From positions 1 to 64,000 of the forward strand of contig CAUJHJ010000028.1 in the NCBI GenBank assembly GCA_963204835.1: a DNA stretch of 64,000 nucleotides. The letters run 5' to 3'. Positions 17,705 through 25,395 of this stretch are shown here, one piece after another. Every line of letters begins with the position of its first letter. Within the stretch, counting starts at the first letter, position 1. The stretch comes from Pseudomonadota bacterium. GTDB taxonomy: Bacteria > Pseudomonadota > Gammaproteobacteria > Steroidobacterales > Steroidobacteraceae. The position numbers and the translations under genes are program-made. The notes under the pieces were generated by a model. It was given only the letters and a program-made list of their open reading frames with translations. It ran no database searches and had not been told where the DNA came from.

Positions 17705-19990
17705 ATGCACCATTCCCGCACTGCCGCATCTTTCCTGGCGTACCTCGCGATGTTCGCAACCGGCACCGTCCTGGCGGACGACCTGCGGGAAGCCTATGCC
17801 CGCGCGGAGGCCCTACTCCCGCAGAACGTCCCCCTCCATTCGAGCGACCTGGCCATGCGGCCCATCTGGTCTGAATCCGGCGACTTCTTCGCTTACATGC
17901 GCGCGAGCGAAGGCCGGCGCGAGTTTTTCCGGCTACAGGTTTCCAGCGGCCAGAGGAGCTCGCTGTTCGACCGGGGAGCGGTGGCGGGAGCGCTTGCGGC
18001 GGCGTGCCCCGACCGGGTCGATCCGGAGCGATTGCCGCTGACACTCGAGCGCCTTGCGGGCAATGGAGACTCCATCGCGCGGGCCTGCGGCCAGCTCTGG
18101 CGAATCCCGCGGGACGGCAGCGCAATCGTCATCGATGCTGGCAACGAGGACGATGCCGCGCGCTCTCCCGACGGGCAATGGGACGCACGGGTTCGCGGTG
18201 GGAATCTCTTCCTGAAATCCCGGGCCGACGGCCGTGAAATCGCATTGACCGCCGACGGCACCCCGGAGAGCTTCTATGCGCGCCCGGTTCCCGACGCCGC
18301 CGCACTGCGCCTGAATCGCCCCTATTTTCCGGATGGCCCCGCGGACGTCGTCTGGTCGAGCGACTCCAGGCGGCTGGCCACTTATCGCATCGACGCCTCG
18401 GGCTCCGGCAAGCTGACGCTCGTGCAATCCGTGCCCCCCGAAGGCAAGCGGCCACGCACACTCGACTACTACTACCCGCTCACCGGGGATGAGCGCGTGC
18501 CGCAGGCGCGGGCGATGACGTTCGAAGTGCCTTCCGGGCGCCGGGTCGATCTCGCGCACGAACCGGTGCCCATCCTCTACTACGGCGGGCTCGGCTTGCA
18601 GTGGCGCGATGACAACCTGCACGTGCTGTTCGAGACGACGGATCGCGGCCGCAAATCGGTGTCGGTGATCGAAGGCAGTGCGCTGGACGGCAGGTCGCGC
18701 GTGGCGCTGCGCGAACGTTCGAGCACGTTCGTGGCCCTGCAATGGGACAAGTGGCAACTGGTCGACGGATGGAACCAATACCTGTGGATCGCGGAAAGGG
18801 ACGGCCGGCCGCAACTGCAATTGGTGGATGCCACGAGCGGCAAGCTGGCGCGCGTGCTGGTGGACGGCGCGTGGTCCACGCTGTCCGTGAAACACGTGGA
18901 CCGCAAGCGCGGCACGGTCTTCTTCGTCGGCACCGGGCGCGACGGACCGGAGCCCTACCTGCGCCGCCTGTACAGCGTGGATCGCAACGGCGGGCCGGTG
19001 CGCGCGCTCACGACGGAACCCGTGGATCACGACGTTTCGTTGGCGCCGGACGGCAGGCATTTCATCGACAACCTGTCCCGCGCCGACCTGCCGACGCGCA
19101 CGGTGCTGCGCGACGCGCGTAGCGGACGCGTGCTGCGCGAGCTCGCCACGGCGAACATCGACGGGCTCGAGCGCATCGGCTTCAGCCTGCCCGAACCCTT
19201 CGAGGCGCTCGCGGCCGACGGCGAGACGCCGATCTACGGCGTCATCTATCGCCCGGCCAGGTTCGATCCGGCGCGCAGGTACCCGGTGATCGACAACATC
19301 TATACCGGGCCGCATTACACGATGGCGCCCAAGTCCTTTGAACGTGCGCTGACGGGCCGCACGGCCAATGCGCTTGCGCAACTCGGCTTTGTCGTCGTTC
19401 TCGTCGACGGACGCGGTACGGCGGGGCGATCGCGCGCATTCATCGAGCCTGCCTACGAGCACCTTGGCAGCGTCGGGCTCGACGACCACGAGGCCGCGAT
19501 TCGCGCCCTCGCAAGGCGCTACCCCTACATGGACCTGTCGCGGGTCGGCGTCTATGGATTCTCGGCCGGCGGCTTCGATGCGGCGCGCGCACTGTTTCAC
19601 AAGCCGGATTTCTACAAGGTCGGGATCGCGGCATCGGGCAACCACGACCACCGCTCCGACAAGGCCTGGTGGAACGAGATCTGGATGGGCTTCCCGCTCG
19701 GCCCGCAGTACGACCGGGAATCGAACCTCACCTGGGCGGGCAAGTTGCAGGGCAAGTTGATGCTTGCCCACGGCGAGCTCGATGAAAACGTCAACCCGAT
19801 GGCCACGCTGCAACTCGTCGATGCCCTCATCAAGGCCAACAAGGATTTCGACTTGCTGATCGTACCGGGCGCCGGGCACTTCCTCGATGAATCGCCCTAC
19901 TTCCTGAGGCGCCAGTGGGACTTCTTCGTGCGCAACCTGCTCGGCGCCGAGCCTCCCGGGTACGCCATCGCCCCGTTCCCGCCGCAGTGA
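17705..19990 (+). CDS. S9 family peptidase (dipeptidyl peptidase IV-like)
   Basis: 761-residue serine peptidase. The signal peptide (SFLAYLAMFATGTVLA) indicates export. An N-terminal beta-propeller region (about 40-500) resembles DPP IV, followed by an alpha/beta-hydrolase domain. The catalytic triad is S620 in GFSAGGF, D693 in HGELDENVNP and H725 in GAGHFLD. The ATG at 17705 has GAAGG upstream; the open frame before it is only antisense to the receptor. It is divergent from the TonB-dependent receptor and probably degrades imported or periplasmic peptides. Confidence 0.92.
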   Translation: MHHSRTAASFLAYLAMFATGTVLADDLREAYARAEALLPQNVPLHSSDLAMRPIWSESGDFFAYMRASEGRREFFRLQVSSGQRSSLFDRGAVAGALAAACPDRVDPERLPLTLERLAGNGDSIARACGQLWRIPRDGSAIVIDAGNEDDAARSPDGQWDARVRGGNLFLKSRADGREIALTADGTPESFYARPVPDAAALRLNRPYFPDGPADVVWSSDSRRLATYRIDASGSGKLTLVQSVPPEGKRPRTLDYYYPLTGDERVPQARAMTFEVPSGRRVDLAHEPVPILYYGGLGLQWRDDNLHVLFETTDRGRKSVSVIEGSALDGRSRVALRERSSTFVALQWDKWQLVDGWNQYLWIAERDGRPQLQLVDATSGKLARVLVDGAWSTLSVKHVDRKRGTVFFVGTGRDGPEPYLRRLYSVDRNGGPVRALTTEPVDHDVSLAPDGRHFIDNLSRADLPTRTVLRDARSGRVLRELATANIDGLERIGFSLPEPFEALAADGETPIYGVIYRPARFDPARRYPVIDNIYTGPHYTMAPKSFERALTGRTANALAQLGFVVVLVDGRGTAGRSRAFIEPAYEHLGSVGLDDHEAAIRALARRYPYMDLSRVGVYGFSAGGFDAARALFHKPDFYKVGIAASGNHDHRSDKAWWNEIWMGFPLGPQYDRESNLTWAGKLQGKLMLAHGELDENVNPMATLQLVDALIKANKDFDLLIVPGAGHFLDESPYFLRRQWDFFVRNLLGAEPPGYAIAPFPPQ

Positions 19991-20020
19991 CGGACGGTCC
20001 CTCCCCGTGCGCCGGCCTGC

Positions 20021-20287
20021 CTACGCGACGAGCGTGAAATCGATGACGATGGCACCCGCCTCGCGCTGGCGATACTCGATGGCGATCCGCTCGCCGAAGC
20101 GTTCCCGCAACTGGTCGAGCAGCGGCAGCGGGTCGTGGTCGTTCACGAAGCGCATCGACTCGCCGGGCTGCAAAGCGCCCAGCGCCCCGAAGATGGCCGA
20201 GTGACGGAAGCGGCGCGCCACGCCGCGCGCGTCGAACAGGTGGGCGGAAGTCTGGGGCATGTCCTGCATGTTGGGCTCCGAAAGCAT
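20021..20287 (-). CDS. DUF2249 domain protein
   Basis: Small 88-residue protein with the DUF2249 layout: an initial FDARG-like segment, a FGALGALQPGESMRFVNDHDPLPLL core containing the conserved HDP, and a YRQREAGAIVIDF strand at the end. The function of the family is not established; members often occur near NO and anaerobic respiration genes, which fits this region. It lies 20 bp downstream of the MOSC gene and is probably co-transcribed. An inverted repeat sits just before its start. Confidence 0.85.
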   Translation of the reverse strand: MLSEPNMQDMPQTSAHLFDARGVARRFRHSAIFGALGALQPGESMRFVNDHDPLPLLDQLRERFGERIAIEYRQREAGAIVIDFTLVA

Positions 20288-20297
20288 GATCGGTATA

Positions 20298-20316
20298 CAG
20301 GACCATATTAGTCCTG
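20298..20316 (-). promoter_or_regulatory. CAGGAC-N7-GTCCTG inverted repeat, possible Rrf2-type operator
   Basis: A perfect 6-bp inverted repeat with a 7-base A+T-rich spacer, covering the end of the MOSC gene and lying 11 bases upstream of the DUF2249 start. Read on the minus strand it contains GACTAATATGGTC, which resembles the GACT-N5-AGTC core of IscR/NsrR-type sites with one mismatch. It could equally be a small RNA hairpin. Confidence 0.35.
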
Positions 20317-21006
20317 TTTAGCCGGACCGTCGATCCTCGCCGTCCAATCCTCCACCGTCCGCCGCGCCAGCCGGCCGTTCACGAGCTTCAGCCACGACGG
20401 CGTCAACGGCAGCGTGAGCATCTCGCGCAGCACCCCCGCGTCGAGCGTGCGGTGATAGAGCGTCCCGATGAGACGAGCCAATGACCAGCCCGCATGCGGC
20501 CGCGCCACGAGGATCACTTCATCGCCCGCGCGCATCGCCCCGGGCTCGATCACGCGGTAGTACCAGCCGGTGCGTCCCGTGCGCTGGACGCGCCGCGCCA
20601 TGTCGGCCTGGCCGAAGCGGTCATTGAGCTTCCAGCAAGGCTGGCGGCTCTGCGTGACTTCCAGCACGACACCGCCCACCCGCACGCGATCCGCCAGGCA
20701 GATATCCGCCTCGCTGATGCCCGTCGTGCTCAGGTTCTCGCCAAAGGCACCCGGGGTGCCGAGTACTGGCAGGTCTCCCAGTTCGCGGCGCCACGGCGCA
20801 TAGTGATCGAACGCATAGTGATGCACGGCCTTGTCTCGCCCGCCATGCACGCGGGCGTCGCCCTGCTCGTCGCCTTCGATCCCCCCGATGCCGACGGCAA
20901 CCGGACCCGAAACGGCGCATTTCGCAATCGCACTGCGCGTGCCGGGACGCGTGTAGGGCACTGCCCTGCCCGCCAGGACCGACACCACCCGCCCCAGGCT
21001 TGTCAT
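20308..21006 (-). CDS. yiiM: MOSC domain protein (YiiM-like)
   Basis: 232 residues. The MOSC fold is recognised by GGIEGDEQGDARVHGGRDKAVHHYAFDHY, GAFGENLSTTG and the conserved cysteine in SRQPCWKLN (about residue 120), followed by the 3-alpha tail (LTPSWLKLVNGRL). YiiM of E. coli binds molybdenum cofactor and reduces N-hydroxylated bases such as 6-N-hydroxylaminopurine. The same role is inferred here. It is divergent from the NTF2-like gene and followed by DUF2249. Confidence 0.88.
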   Translation of the reverse strand: MTSLGRVVSVLAGRAVPYTRPGTRSAIAKCAVSGPVAVGIGGIEGDEQGDARVHGGRDKAVHHYAFDHYAPWRRELGDLPVLGTPGAFGENLSTTGISEADICLADRVRVGGVVLEVTQSRQPCWKLNDRFGQADMARRVQRTGRTGWYYRVIEPGAMRAGDEVILVARPHAGWSLARLIGTLYHRTLDAGVLREMLTLPLTPSWLKLVNGRLARRTVEDWTARIDGPAKQD

Positions 21007-21093
21007 TTGTCACGCCTCCCGGCTCGTGTGCACCCATTACAGCATGTACATCTTGGGCTAGAGTGCGCGTCACCCACTGGAGCGAATGAACTC

Positions 21094-21564
21094 ATGCGAC
21101 GAATGCTCGCCGGCCTGTTCTGCATCCTGCCCTTGCCGGGCCTCGCCGCCACCGCCACGCCGGAAGACGTCGTGCGTGCCTTCAATGCGGCGATATCCGC
21201 GCGCCAGCTCAACGCGGCCGTCGCGACGCTGGCAAGCGGCGCCGTGAATTTCAATCTCGGCTCGGTGCACGGATTCGCGGCGGGACCGGCCAGTCCCGAG
21301 CCGCTCACGAGCGACCTCGCGCTGCACTGGCGGACGGTGGCGCCCGTGCTGTACAGCGCGACCACGCGCTACGAGCGTCGCGTCGAGCAGGCCACGACAC
21401 ACACGGAAGGTGCGCTCGCCATGGTCTGGGCACGGGTGCGCACGACGACCGAGCGCAAGGACGGCAACGCGACCACGCTCGAGTTCGCCGAAACCTACCT
21501 GCTGCGGCTCGAGCAGGGCGCGTGGCGGATCGCCGGCATCGCGAGTGCGCGACCGACCCGGTGA
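21094..21564 (+). CDS. NTF2-like (SnoaL/DUF4440-type) exported protein
   Basis: 156 residues from the ATG at 21094, preceded by GGAGCGAATG. It has a short signal peptide (MLAGLFCILPLPGLAATA), then a cone-shaped NTF2-like domain (TPEDVVRAFNAAISARQ..., ending LRLEQGAWRIAGIASARP). No catalytic pattern allows a specific function. It may bind a small ligand in the periplasm. It is divergent from the MOSC gene. Confidence 0.72.
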   Translation: MRRMLAGLFCILPLPGLAATATPEDVVRAFNAAISARQLNAAVATLASGAVNFNLGSVHGFAAGPASPEPLTSDLALHWRTVAPVLYSATTRYERRVEQATTHTEGALAMVWARVRTTTERKDGNATTLEFAETYLLRLEQGAWRIAGIASARPTR

Positions 21565-21622
21565 CCGGGTACGTCTAAATGCGTACCTGCCGCCGCGCCC
21601 CGCCGGCCGAGGCGCGGTGGAT

Positions 21623-21638
21623 AAGTGTATTTACACTT
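21623..21638. promoter_or_regulatory. AAGTGTA-TT-TACACTT inverted repeat, candidate operator
   Basis: A perfect 7-bp inverted repeat with a 2-base spacer, in the 132-bp gap before the membrane-protein gene that starts at 21697. It is A+T-rich against its surroundings and stands about 58 bases before the start codon, in operator range. I do not recognise the regulator. Confidence 0.45.
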
Positions 21639-21696
21639 GTCCGACGCGGAATACGGCGCTCATCATTCGCGAGCTTTAAACAGGCGGGGTGGGGCC

Positions 21697-22377
21697 ATGG
21701 AATTCTACGTTACGACTCACGGCGTGCTGCGCTGGCTGCACGTGCTCGCGATGGTGTACTGGCTGGGCGGCGAATGGGGCGTGTTCAACACCTCGCGCTA
21801 CGTCACCAACATGAACCTGTCGCTCGAAGAGCGCCGCAGGCACATGGACACCGCCTTCCGCATCGACATCCTCGCGCGCCTCGGCATCATCCTGCTGTTG
21901 CCGCTCGGCATCCACATGGGCTACGACCTCGGCCTGCAGCCGCTCGGCGGGCCGTGGATCACGGCCACCTGGCTGTTCTTCGGCGCCTGGCTGTGCCTGA
22001 CGCTCGCGGCCTACTTCACCCACCAGAGCGACCTGGGCCTGCGCCTCACGCGCATCGACGAGGCGCTGCGCTACCTGCTGATCCCGGCGCTGCTCGTGCC
22101 GGGCGTCATGGGCCTCATGGGCCTCGGGCCGCTCGGCGCGCGCTGGTACGCCTTCAAGGTCACGCTCTACGCGCTGCTGCTCGTGATCGGGCTCATCCTG
22201 CGCGTCGTGATGCGCCACTGGGTCACCCTCTTCCGCAGCCTCGACACGGGCGCATCGCGTGCCGCGGTCGAAGCACAACTGGGCCGCGAGATCGCGCTGG
22301 CGCGCATCCTCGCGTATTTCTACTGGGTCGGCATCGCCACCGTGGCCTTCTTCGGCGTGGTAAAACCGATCGCATAG
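21697..22377 (+). CDS. Polytopic membrane protein, CopD/DUF2269-like
   Basis: 226 residues with about five to six hydrophobic segments. The first contains LRWLHVLAMVYWLGGE, with a histidine inside the membrane span as in CopD-, DUF2269- and SirB2-like proteins that may bind haem or copper. I chose the ATG at 21697 because GGGGTGGGG precedes it, and an in-frame ATG 72 bp earlier would overlap the inverted-repeat operator region. It is the first gene of a run with the beta-CASP hydrolase, 10 bp apart. The function is unknown. Confidence 0.7.
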   Translation: MEFYVTTHGVLRWLHVLAMVYWLGGEWGVFNTSRYVTNMNLSLEERRRHMDTAFRIDILARLGIILLLPLGIHMGYDLGLQPLGGPWITATWLFFGAWLCLTLAAYFTHQSDLGLRLTRIDEALRYLLIPALLVPGVMGLMGLGPLGARWYAFKVTLYALLLVIGLILRVVMRHWVTLFRSLDTGASRAAVEAQLGREIALARILAYFYWVGIATVAFFGVVKPIA

Positions 22378-22387
22378 AGGCGGCGGC

Positions 22388-23767
22388 ATGCGGCTGAGCT
22401 TCCTCGGGGCAGCCCGTCAGGTGACGGGCTCCTGCTTCGGCTTCGAGGTTGGCGACTGCCGCTTTCTCGTCGATTGCGGCCTCTTCCAGGGAGGCCGCGC
22501 GACCCGCGCGGAGAACCACGCAGCCTTCGGGTTCGATCCGGCGAAGATCGATTTCGTCGTCCTGACCCACGCGCACCTCGATCACAGCGGGCTGCTGCCG
22601 CGCCTCGCAGCCGAGGGTTTCGCGGGGCCCATCTACATGACGGCGGCCACGCGCGACCTCACCGATGTCCTGCTGCGCGACAGCGCGCACATCCAGCAGG
22701 TCGAGGCGGAACGGGCCCGGCGGCGCGGTACCGATTACCAGGCCGTCTACTCCCTCGCCGATGTCGAGCGCGTGCTGCCGCTCGCGCGGGTCACCGCCTA
22801 CGGCGAGATCGTCACCGCCGGCCCCGGGGTCCGCCTGCGCCTCGAGGACGCCGGGCACCTGCTCGGCTCGGCGATCGTCGAGCTCTGGCTCGAGGAGGGC
22901 GGCAGCCGGCGCAAAGTTGTCTGCTCGGGCGACCTGGGCCAGCCCGGCCGCCCCATCTTGCGCGACCCGGCGCGCATCGCGCAGGCTGATATCCTGTTGA
23001 TGGAGTCGACCTACGGCGATCGCGATCACCGCTCCCTGCCGGATACCCTGGAAGAGCTCGCGGCATGCCTGGATCGTGCCACCCGCGAACCGCACGGTGT
23101 CGTGCTCGTGCCCGCATTCGCCGTCGGGCGCACGCAGGAATTCCTCTATCACCTGAACGGCCTCGGCCGCGCTGGCCGCGTGGACAACCTGAAGGTCTTC
23201 GTCGATTCGCCGATGGCAAACGAAGTAACCCGCATTACCGCGAGGCACTTCGACCTTTTCGATGCCGAGGCGCGCCGGCTCGCGCATGAGCCGACGCCGA
23301 AGTTCGGGGCACCCACGCTCAGGTTCGTCGAGTCAGTCGAGGAGTCGAAGGCACTCAACTCGCTTGCGGGTGGCGCGATCATCGTGGCGGCAAGCGGCAT
23401 GTGCGATGGCGGCCGCATCCGCCATCACCTGCGCCACCGGCTGGCCGACCCGCGCACGACGGTGTTGTTCATCGGCTTCCAGGCCGCGGGCACGCTCGGG
23501 CGGCGCATCGTCGATGGCGCGCCGGCGGTGCGCATTGCCGGGGAGGAAATCGAGGTCCGCGCGCGGATCGTCACGCTCGGCGGGTTCTCGGCGCACGCGG
23601 ATCGCGGTGCGCTGCTCGACTGGCTCGCCGCCTTCGGGAAGCCGCCGGCAAGGATCTTCCTGGTGCACGGCGAGGAGCAGGCGGCGCAATCGCTCGCGCA
23701 GTCCATCGAGGCGCGCTTCGGCCACCGCCCGGAACGGCCCGCCCACCGCTCGGCCGTCACGCTCTAG
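22388..23767 (+). CDS. Beta-CASP metallo-beta-lactamase-fold hydrolase
   Basis: 459 residues. The metal site HAHLDH is at about residues 59-64, with further ligands in the EDAGHLLGSA and CSGDLG segments, then a beta-CASP insertion (VPAFAVGRTQE) and the C-terminal ALNS...GGAIIVAASGMCDGGRI and GFSAHAD motifs. This architecture is that of RNA-processing nucleases (CPSF73/YSH1-like bacterial homologues), so an exo- or endoribonuclease role is likely but not shown. It is followed by a universal stress protein, an arrangement suggesting a stress operon. Confidence 0.88.
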   Translation: MRLSFLGAARQVTGSCFGFEVGDCRFLVDCGLFQGGRATRAENHAAFGFDPAKIDFVVLTHAHLDHSGLLPRLAAEGFAGPIYMTAATRDLTDVLLRDSAHIQQVEAERARRRGTDYQAVYSLADVERVLPLARVTAYGEIVTAGPGVRLRLEDAGHLLGSAIVELWLEEGGSRRKVVCSGDLGQPGRPILRDPARIAQADILLMESTYGDRDHRSLPDTLEELAACLDRATREPHGVVLVPAFAVGRTQEFLYHLNGLGRAGRVDNLKVFVDSPMANEVTRITARHFDLFDAEARRLAHEPTPKFGAPTLRFVESVEESKALNSLAGGAIIVAASGMCDGGRIRHHLRHRLADPRTTVLFIGFQAAGTLGRRIVDGAPAVRIAGEEIEVRARIVTLGGFSAHADRGALLDWLAAFGKPPARIFLVHGEEQAAQSLAQSIEARFGHRPERPAHRSAVTL

Positions 23768-23794
23768 CTCGCGGCCGGCGTGTACACTGCGCGC

Positions 23795-24697
23795 ATGAGC
23801 TGGAAGATCCGCCGCATACTCGTCGCGATCGGTGATCCCCGGCATGTGCCGCCGGGCCAGCTGCGCAAGGCCGCGCAGCTCGCGGCCGCGTCGGGTGCAC
23901 AGATCGAGCTCTTCCACGCGCTCCATCCTAACGTCGCGGGCGTCGTTGCGGAAATGCGCGCCCGCATGACCCGCCTCGCGTCGCGCAAGCTGCTGCGCGG
24001 GCTCGACGTGCGCAGTTGCCTCGCCATCGACTCGCCGCCGCACGAAGCGATCGTGCGCAGGGCCGGGCTGATCCGCGCCGACCTCGTGATTGCGGCCACT
24101 TCGGCCCATCGCCCCGGGGCGCGCCTGCTGCTGCGAAACACCGACTGGGAACTGATCCGGCACACGCCCTGCCCCGTGCTGTTCGTCAAGCAGGGCGGCG
24201 GCTATCGCAGGCCCGCGATCGTGGCGGCGGTCGATCCGATGCACGCTCGCGCCAAGCCCGCACGCCTCGATGCACGCCTGCTCGCTTCGGCCTCGCAGCT
24301 CGCGCTGTGGCTGCAAGGCTCCGCCCACGCCTTCCACGCATACCTGCCGCTCGTCGCCGCACTGCCGGGCGCCATGGGCCAGCCGGTCGCACTCGCCCTG
24401 CCGCCCGAGGCGGAGGGCATCCATGGCGCCAATGTCCGGCGCAGCTTCGAGCGGCTCGTTGCGGGCAGCGGCATCCCGCGCGCGCGCCGCCACCTCGAAA
24501 TGGGCGACGTGCCGTCGCGGCTCGGCGCGGTCGTGCAGCGCACGCGCGCGCGCGTCGTCGTAATGGGAGCCGTGTCGCGCTCGGCCCTGCGGCGCCTCTT
24601 CATCGGCAGCACGGCGGAACACCTGCTCGACCGGCTGCCCTGCGACATCCTCGTGGTCAAGCCGCGGGCCCAGGAAACTTCTCGTGCAGGCAATTGA
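23795..24697 (+). CDS. Universal stress protein, two Usp domains
   Basis: 300 residues from the ATG at 23795 (MSWKIRRILVAIGD). It contains two UspA-fold halves: about 1-135, ending TPCPVLFVKQGG, and about 140-300, ending LPCDILVVKPR. The second half has the nucleotide-binding G-x2-G-x9-G-like region (VMGAVSRSALRRLFIGSTAE); the first is more degenerate, so ATP binding may be confined to one half. A UspE-like role in stress or anaerobic survival is inferred. The next gene starts inside its last codons. Confidence 0.85.
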   Translation: MSWKIRRILVAIGDPRHVPPGQLRKAAQLAAASGAQIELFHALHPNVAGVVAEMRARMTRLASRKLLRGLDVRSCLAIDSPPHEAIVRRAGLIRADLVIAATSAHRPGARLLLRNTDWELIRHTPCPVLFVKQGGGYRRPAIVAAVDPMHARAKPARLDARLLASASQLALWLQGSAHAFHAYLPLVAALPGAMGQPVALALPPEAEGIHGANVRRSFERLVAGSGIPRARRHLEMGDVPSRLGAVVQRTRARVVVMGAVSRSALRRLFIGSTAEHLLDRLPCDILVVKPRAQETSRAGN

Positions 24698-25352
24698 GGC
24701 CGCGGTGCCGGACGCCCACTACCGCTCCGCGGGCGAGCGGCTAGCCGACAAGTGGGTCCACATCGTGGGACTCGCGCTCGCCGGCATCGGCGCGCTCTAC
24801 CTGCTGCTGCTCGCGCTGCACGGCAACGGCGGCCGGATCGCCGCCATCGCCGTTTACGGCGTCGGGCTGGTGGCCACCTTCGCCTGCTCGATCGCCTATA
24901 ACCTCACGCGCACGCCCTCGCGGCAACAGGTCCTGCGCCGCTTCGACCACGCGGCGATCTACCTGATGATCGCGAGTTCCTACACCCCGTTCACCACGCA
25001 ATGCCTGCAGGGCGCATGGGCCGTCGGCATGACGAGCGCCGTCTGGTCGATCGCGGTCATCGGGATCGTCGCCAAGCTCGCGTTTCCGCACCTGCCGCGT
25101 GCGTGGTCGGTCGCAGGCTACCTCGCCCTCGGCTGGATCGCGCTCATCGCGCTCCTGCCGCTGATCGAAACCGTGCCGCGTGCCGCGATGTGGCTGATCG
25201 GCGCGGGCGGACTCGTGTACTCGCTCGGCGTGCCCGTGTATGTCGCAAGGCGCCTGCCCTATCGGCGCGCAATCTGGCACGCCTTCGTGGTGTCGGCGGC
25301 GACATTGCACTGGGCCGCGGTGCTGGTCGGCGTGGTGGTTCCCCCGGCCTGA
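24684..25352 (+). CDS. Haemolysin III family (PAQR-like) membrane protein
   Basis: 222 residues, seven hydrophobic segments. HlyIII/PAQR motifs are visible: EERLADKWVH-like start (GERLADKWVHIVG), FDHAAIYLMIASSYTPF in the third segment, and a final H-A-F-V-V ...LHW region with conserved histidines, predicted to bind zinc and act as a membrane hydrolase. The start is GTG at 24684, overlapping the Usp gene by 14 bp, so the two are translationally linked. A real haemolytic function is doubtful for this family. Confidence 0.88.
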   Translation: MQAIEAAVPDAHYRSAGERLADKWVHIVGLALAGIGALYLLLLALHGNGGRIAAIAVYGVGLVATFACSIAYNLTRTPSRQQVLRRFDHAAIYLMIASSYTPFTTQCLQGAWAVGMTSAVWSIAVIGIVAKLAFPHLPRAWSVAGYLALGWIALIALLPLIETVPRAAMWLIGAGGLVYSLGVPVYVARRLPYRRAIWHAFVVSAATLHWAAVLVGVVVPPA

Positions 25353-25362
25353 TCCACGTCAA
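25349..25362 (+). promoter_or_regulatory. FNR-like box before the hemN-like/fnr pair
   Basis: CTGAT-CCAC-GTCAA matches 8 of 10 positions of TTGAT-N4-ATCAA. It overlaps the haemolysin III stop and lies 34 bases before the ATG at 25396. If real, it would let the FNR-type product control its own operon. Confidence 0.4.
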
Positions 25363-25395
25363 TGCGTCGATCGCAGCCGCGGGCGAGGATGCGCC

